Source: Rhodeus uyekii
Lineage: Eukaryota; Chordata; Actinopteri; Cypriniformes; Acheilognathidae
Assembly (NCBI GenBank): GCA_037043235.1
Contig: JAWRVZ010000057.1
Span: 3,207,501 to 3,271,500, forward strand
Length of the DNA: 64,000 nt
Direction of reading: 5' to 3'
Below the pieces are notes generated by a model. That model saw only the letters and a list, made by a program, of their open reading frames with translations, did not search any database and had not been told where the DNA came from. A program made the translations under genes and the position numbers. Within the stretch, counting starts at the first letter, position 1. Every line of letters begins with the position of its first letter. Shown piece by piece: positions 61,201 to 64,000 of the stretch.

Positions 61201-63176
61201 AGTTCAGCCAGTTCTTCTTGCGCTTTGATTGGCATAAACTTATGAATTTATCCATCTTTGCCCTATACTGTCAATGTCTGTGTGAAATACAATGTGCAAA
61301 GAACATGAGAACATGCTGTCCAATTGGCGGTAGATGCATATTTAAAGTTTAAATATGTATGAAATATATGAGTGTATTTTTGTTACGTATTTATTTTCAT
61401 TTGGACATGCTCATATGTTAGTATTTTGATATACTCTTCAAATATATGCTGTAAAAGGTTATTATATGGTATCTTAGGCTGTTTAAATTTAACATCAAGA
61501 TTAAGATGATTCTGCCACTTTGGCAACCACTGGTGTAAACCGTCACATGCAAAACGATCCAATTGGTTATCAAAATCTGTCAGACATGCATATATATTCC
61601 ATAAATATCTATGACATGCTAGAAATTAAATGTACTGTGTACATAAAAATTATATTAGTTTTCTTTAGCTGTATTGACTTCATCAAATATTCTGACCAGC
61701 ATGATGCATAATGACAGAAAGCCATTGTATAATTTACTTATGAAATCCATTTAAAAACATGACGTTAATGTTTTAGACGAATTGCTACATTTTGCAGACA
61801 TGCAATAGAGTCCCATAAAACAGTTACAAAGAATGTTAATAATGAAGAGAAGTTTAAAAGTTTTCTAAAACTGAGAAGTTCAATGACATTTCTTTTCACA
61901 TTGTTACTCCATCAATCTATTGTAATAGATCGGGGAAAAAATAACTAAATAGATGTGGGTCAACTATTACTAGGTTTAACAGAAGAAATACATCCTAATA
62001 AGTGGGTCTGTTTTAGAGAAACTAGAGAGAAAATGTACTTACAGACATGACGGTGTCATTCCATTGATTTGACTGATTTTTAGATACATTATTCATGGTG
62101 TCTAAAATATTTACAGATGCATTAATATTTGCAAATGAGTTGAATGTCTCGGTAGTGGTCGATTCCTTTATGCTCTTGAAAATGTCTACTGCATTGTCCT
62201 TAATGAAGCCAATACCTTTGTTTAATTCCTGTTATTATGAAGGTGAAAGGGGAAAAAAAGTGTTTAGTACTAAGAGAAAATCTGGCCAGCATTTAGGGAT
62301 GGGTAAATGAATACCAAAGATACCTCTATATCCTTTTGAATGACATGCAGGTTCACATTTACACAAGAAGAGATTTCTTTTTTCCATTCACTGTTATTGC
62401 ATTCTCTTGTTATCCAACCAACAGCATAGTTGGCACAAGGTAGTTTGGCAGTGTAACCGCTTTTTGTGTCGGGCCAGACACCATCTTTTTGACAAAGTGC
62501 TGAATCGGCTGTATTAGGGAATGAAAACCTACAATTTGTCTTGCCATATTTGATTGTAACATTGAAAAAATAAATCGCACACGTCACCTGAGAATTACTG
62601 TATGCAACTTTAACTATTTTCTTAATTCTATATATTTTAAACACCAAAACTTACCCGTAATGATGGGGATTTCCACTTTCTCCATTTTTAATTTGTTGGA
62701 TGTGGCTCTATTGTTTGTGAATGTACAGTTAACATAAACTTTATCTTCTTTTCCACAAAGTACGGTCACCTTTGCTTTGTAAGATATAAAATTGTTCTGG
62801 AATTCTGAAGAATGCAGTGAAATTAATTTTGTTTGTCATCAAGTGTGTAAAAAAACATATTTATATATGTTTATCTTTCCATCACATTGATTACGCTGGT
62901 TGTGTTTGGATTGAGAGAGCAAAAATGGTACTGAGATATGCTTACCTGTATCTTGTATAACGGGGGTGATTTCTGAAGTTGTATTCCATGTAACAGTGTA
63001 ATCTTCTTTGTTGTCTGAAATTTTACACTCAATATCAACCTTTTGAAATGGCTCATGTCTGCAGTCAGGAAATTGGGGCGTGCTCATGGCCGTTATTTCT
63101 GGCAAAAGTGCAATGTCCAACTGTTTACTTGCTGTGTGTTTTATGGAGTCTTTTGTGTACTCGCATTTAAATGTTC
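58250..63176 (-). CDS. Adhesion G protein-coupled receptor, ADGRF group (5' end outside window)
   Basis: Eight exons are recognisable on the minus strand: 63176-62946, 62804-62655, 62508-62324, 62228-62043, 60121-58826, 58739-58698, 58523-58485 and 58387-58250, in frame for about 754 codons. The order is Ig-like segment (FKCEYTKDSIKHTAS), a second extracellular segment, a hormone-receptor-like cysteine module (LCQKDGVWPDTKSG to TRECNNSEW), a GAIN domain with many N-glycosylation sites, GPS, seven membrane helices, and a basic tail. The GPS reads CEWGGANNAELCTCRHNSAF, where most cleaving receptors have His-Leu-Ser/Thr. Family features include LTYVGLGISIVSLVLCL in helix 1 and ILNSLQGFFILL in helix 7. 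Position next to ankrd66 agrees with ADGRF1/5 in mammals. Fish have several extra ADGRF paralogues, so I give no symbol. The last exon's acceptor and stop are less certain. Confidence 0.85.
58826..60121 (-). other. Receptor exon with GPS and seven transmembrane helices
   Basis: A single 432-codon, phase 0-0 exon encodes the end of the GAIN domain, the GPS cysteines (C-x-W, C-x-W, C-T-C) and nearly the whole transmembrane bundle. The extracellular-loop cysteines that normally form the helix 3-loop 2 disulphide (NQNWC, KKTCW) are present. Confidence 0.9.
60769..61532. mobile_element. Non-autonomous hAT element in a receptor intron
   Basis: Starts TTGTGGTTCCCAAACTTTTT (a mutated CAGTGG start) and ends GGCAACCACTG. 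It is flanked by identical GTGTAAAC octamers at 60761-60768 and 61533-61540, an intact 8-base target duplication. No transposase. Confidence 0.8.
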
Positions 63177-63735
63177 CTTCAGATAGATGGATGGATAGAT
63201 AGAACTTTAATGCTGGTCAGGATTGACATTTCTCAGATAATCAACATAAAAATAAATGATTTTGTATGTTACCCCCATAACAGGAAAAAGATTTTTACAC
63301 TAGCTTTGTTTCCATCCATAGTTGCAAATTCAACAGAATTGGAATATCACACATTTGCTAATAAAGCACCATTCCATGCACAGTATTCAGGAGATCAAAA
63401 TAGTCACGTCCTGGGAAATTGGTGCATATCTGTAAAAAAAAATGCAAGTTGCTGCAAGCTACCATGTCTCTTTGACTTGCATCTAAAAGCGCACTGACAG
63501 AACGTTATAATCTGTCATGTTATCTTGCTATTGGAGGTGGACACCTGCATGGTTTGGGAACGCAATCATATGAGACAGTTCTGGAGGGTCATTTACCCAA
63601 CTATTTTGAGGATGGACTTTGGATCGGGTATTTCAGAGTGATCAAACTAACATATGAAATTGGTCTGCTTGTTAGTCTAGTTTAGGGGTTTTGGTTTCTG
63701 AGCTATTTACAAAATCTATTGTTAGTCAAAATGAT
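63177..63735 (-). other. Receptor intron or upstream region
   Basis: A short (GATA/GATG)n-type tract at 63181-63202 directly abuts the acceptor of the first recognised exon. I could not identify the next upstream exon, so the rest of the receptor lies beyond the window or behind the LTR-like block. Confidence 0.4.
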
Positions 63736-64000
63736 TGTTACACGTGTTCCTGTCTGGGTCTTCTCTGTCACTTCCTGTCAGTCTTGTCTTTGTTTCACTT
63801 CTGTCTCTCGGGTTATTGTTTCACTCCCTACACCTGTCTTGTAATCACTTCCTCGTTAGTCTCCCAGGTGTTGCTGTTTCTCCTTGTGTATATATCACTT
63901 GTGCACTTCCCTGGTGTTTGTCGGTTGTTGAATTGTTTTCTGAATTGTTCTTGAATTGGTATGTGGATGTTCCCGTGTTCTTGCCTTGATTCTTGTTTTG
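63736..64000 (+). mobile_element. Possible LTR start, cut by the window edge
   Basis: Begins TGTTACACGTGTTCCTGTC and is pyrimidine-rich with a tatata box-like stretch near 63889, similar in style to the LTRs at 9460 and 40308. Only one end is visible. Confidence 0.3.

Noticed and set aside
1..64000. A bacterial-type, CRISPR, phage or otherwise novel gene system
   Set aside because: All identifiable genes are ordinary vertebrate genes, and the repeated structures are microsatellites or transposons without array-like spacers.

Overview
The window reads as vertebrate, and very probably a cyprinid (carp/zebrafish-type) fish: multi-exon genes with GT-AG introns, low GC, abundant (CA)n, (TA)n and (GATA)n microsatellites, tRNA-derived SINEs whose tail ends in a TAAAAGCGTCTGCCAAATGC-like motif, and a dense mixture of Tigger, Tc1, hAT and Harbinger-like elements plus small LTR retrotransposons. 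The species cannot be fixed from the sequence.

Layout. 1-11.4 kb holds no gene I can support. It contains repeats, Tigger-like elements, a solo LTR and one orphan exon-like ORF. 11.5-25.1 kb (+) is vsnl1, encoding visinin-like protein 1. It has a CpG-rich non-coding first exon and three coding exons that sum to exactly 191 codons, with a complete 1.9 kb LTR element in an intron. 25.1-45.6 kb (-) is an smc6 gene of the SMC5/6 complex. I could assemble 26 coding exons that stay in frame throughout (1083 aa), with Walker A, hinge, ABC signature and Walker B present; its introns are packed with transposons. vsnl1 and smc6 are convergent, and their poly(A) signals lie about 80 bp apart. 45.6-49.2 kb is repeat-rich spacer. 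49.2-56.0 kb (+) is a tdrd6 gene for a germ-granule multi-Tudor protein, with one giant coding exon and two likely small 3' exons. 56.6-57.8 kb (+) is ankrd66, a small three-exon ankyrin-repeat protein. 58.2-63.2 kb (-) is the 3' part of an adhesion GPCR of the ADGRF group, whose 5' end lies beyond the window.

How the genes relate. They do not form a pathway. As I recall, VSNL1-SMC6 neighbour each other on human 2p24, and TDRD6-ANKRD66-ADGRF lie together on human 6p12, so the window appears to join two human syntenic blocks.

The most interesting points are four. The tdrd6 protein has a roughly 500-residue tandem duplication of a two-Tudor unit. The smc6 C-terminal region is unusually divergent. 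Two introns appear to use GC donors. The receptor has a non-canonical GPS cleavage triplet. I found no operon, CRISPR, phage or bacterial-type system. No wholly novel system is evident.
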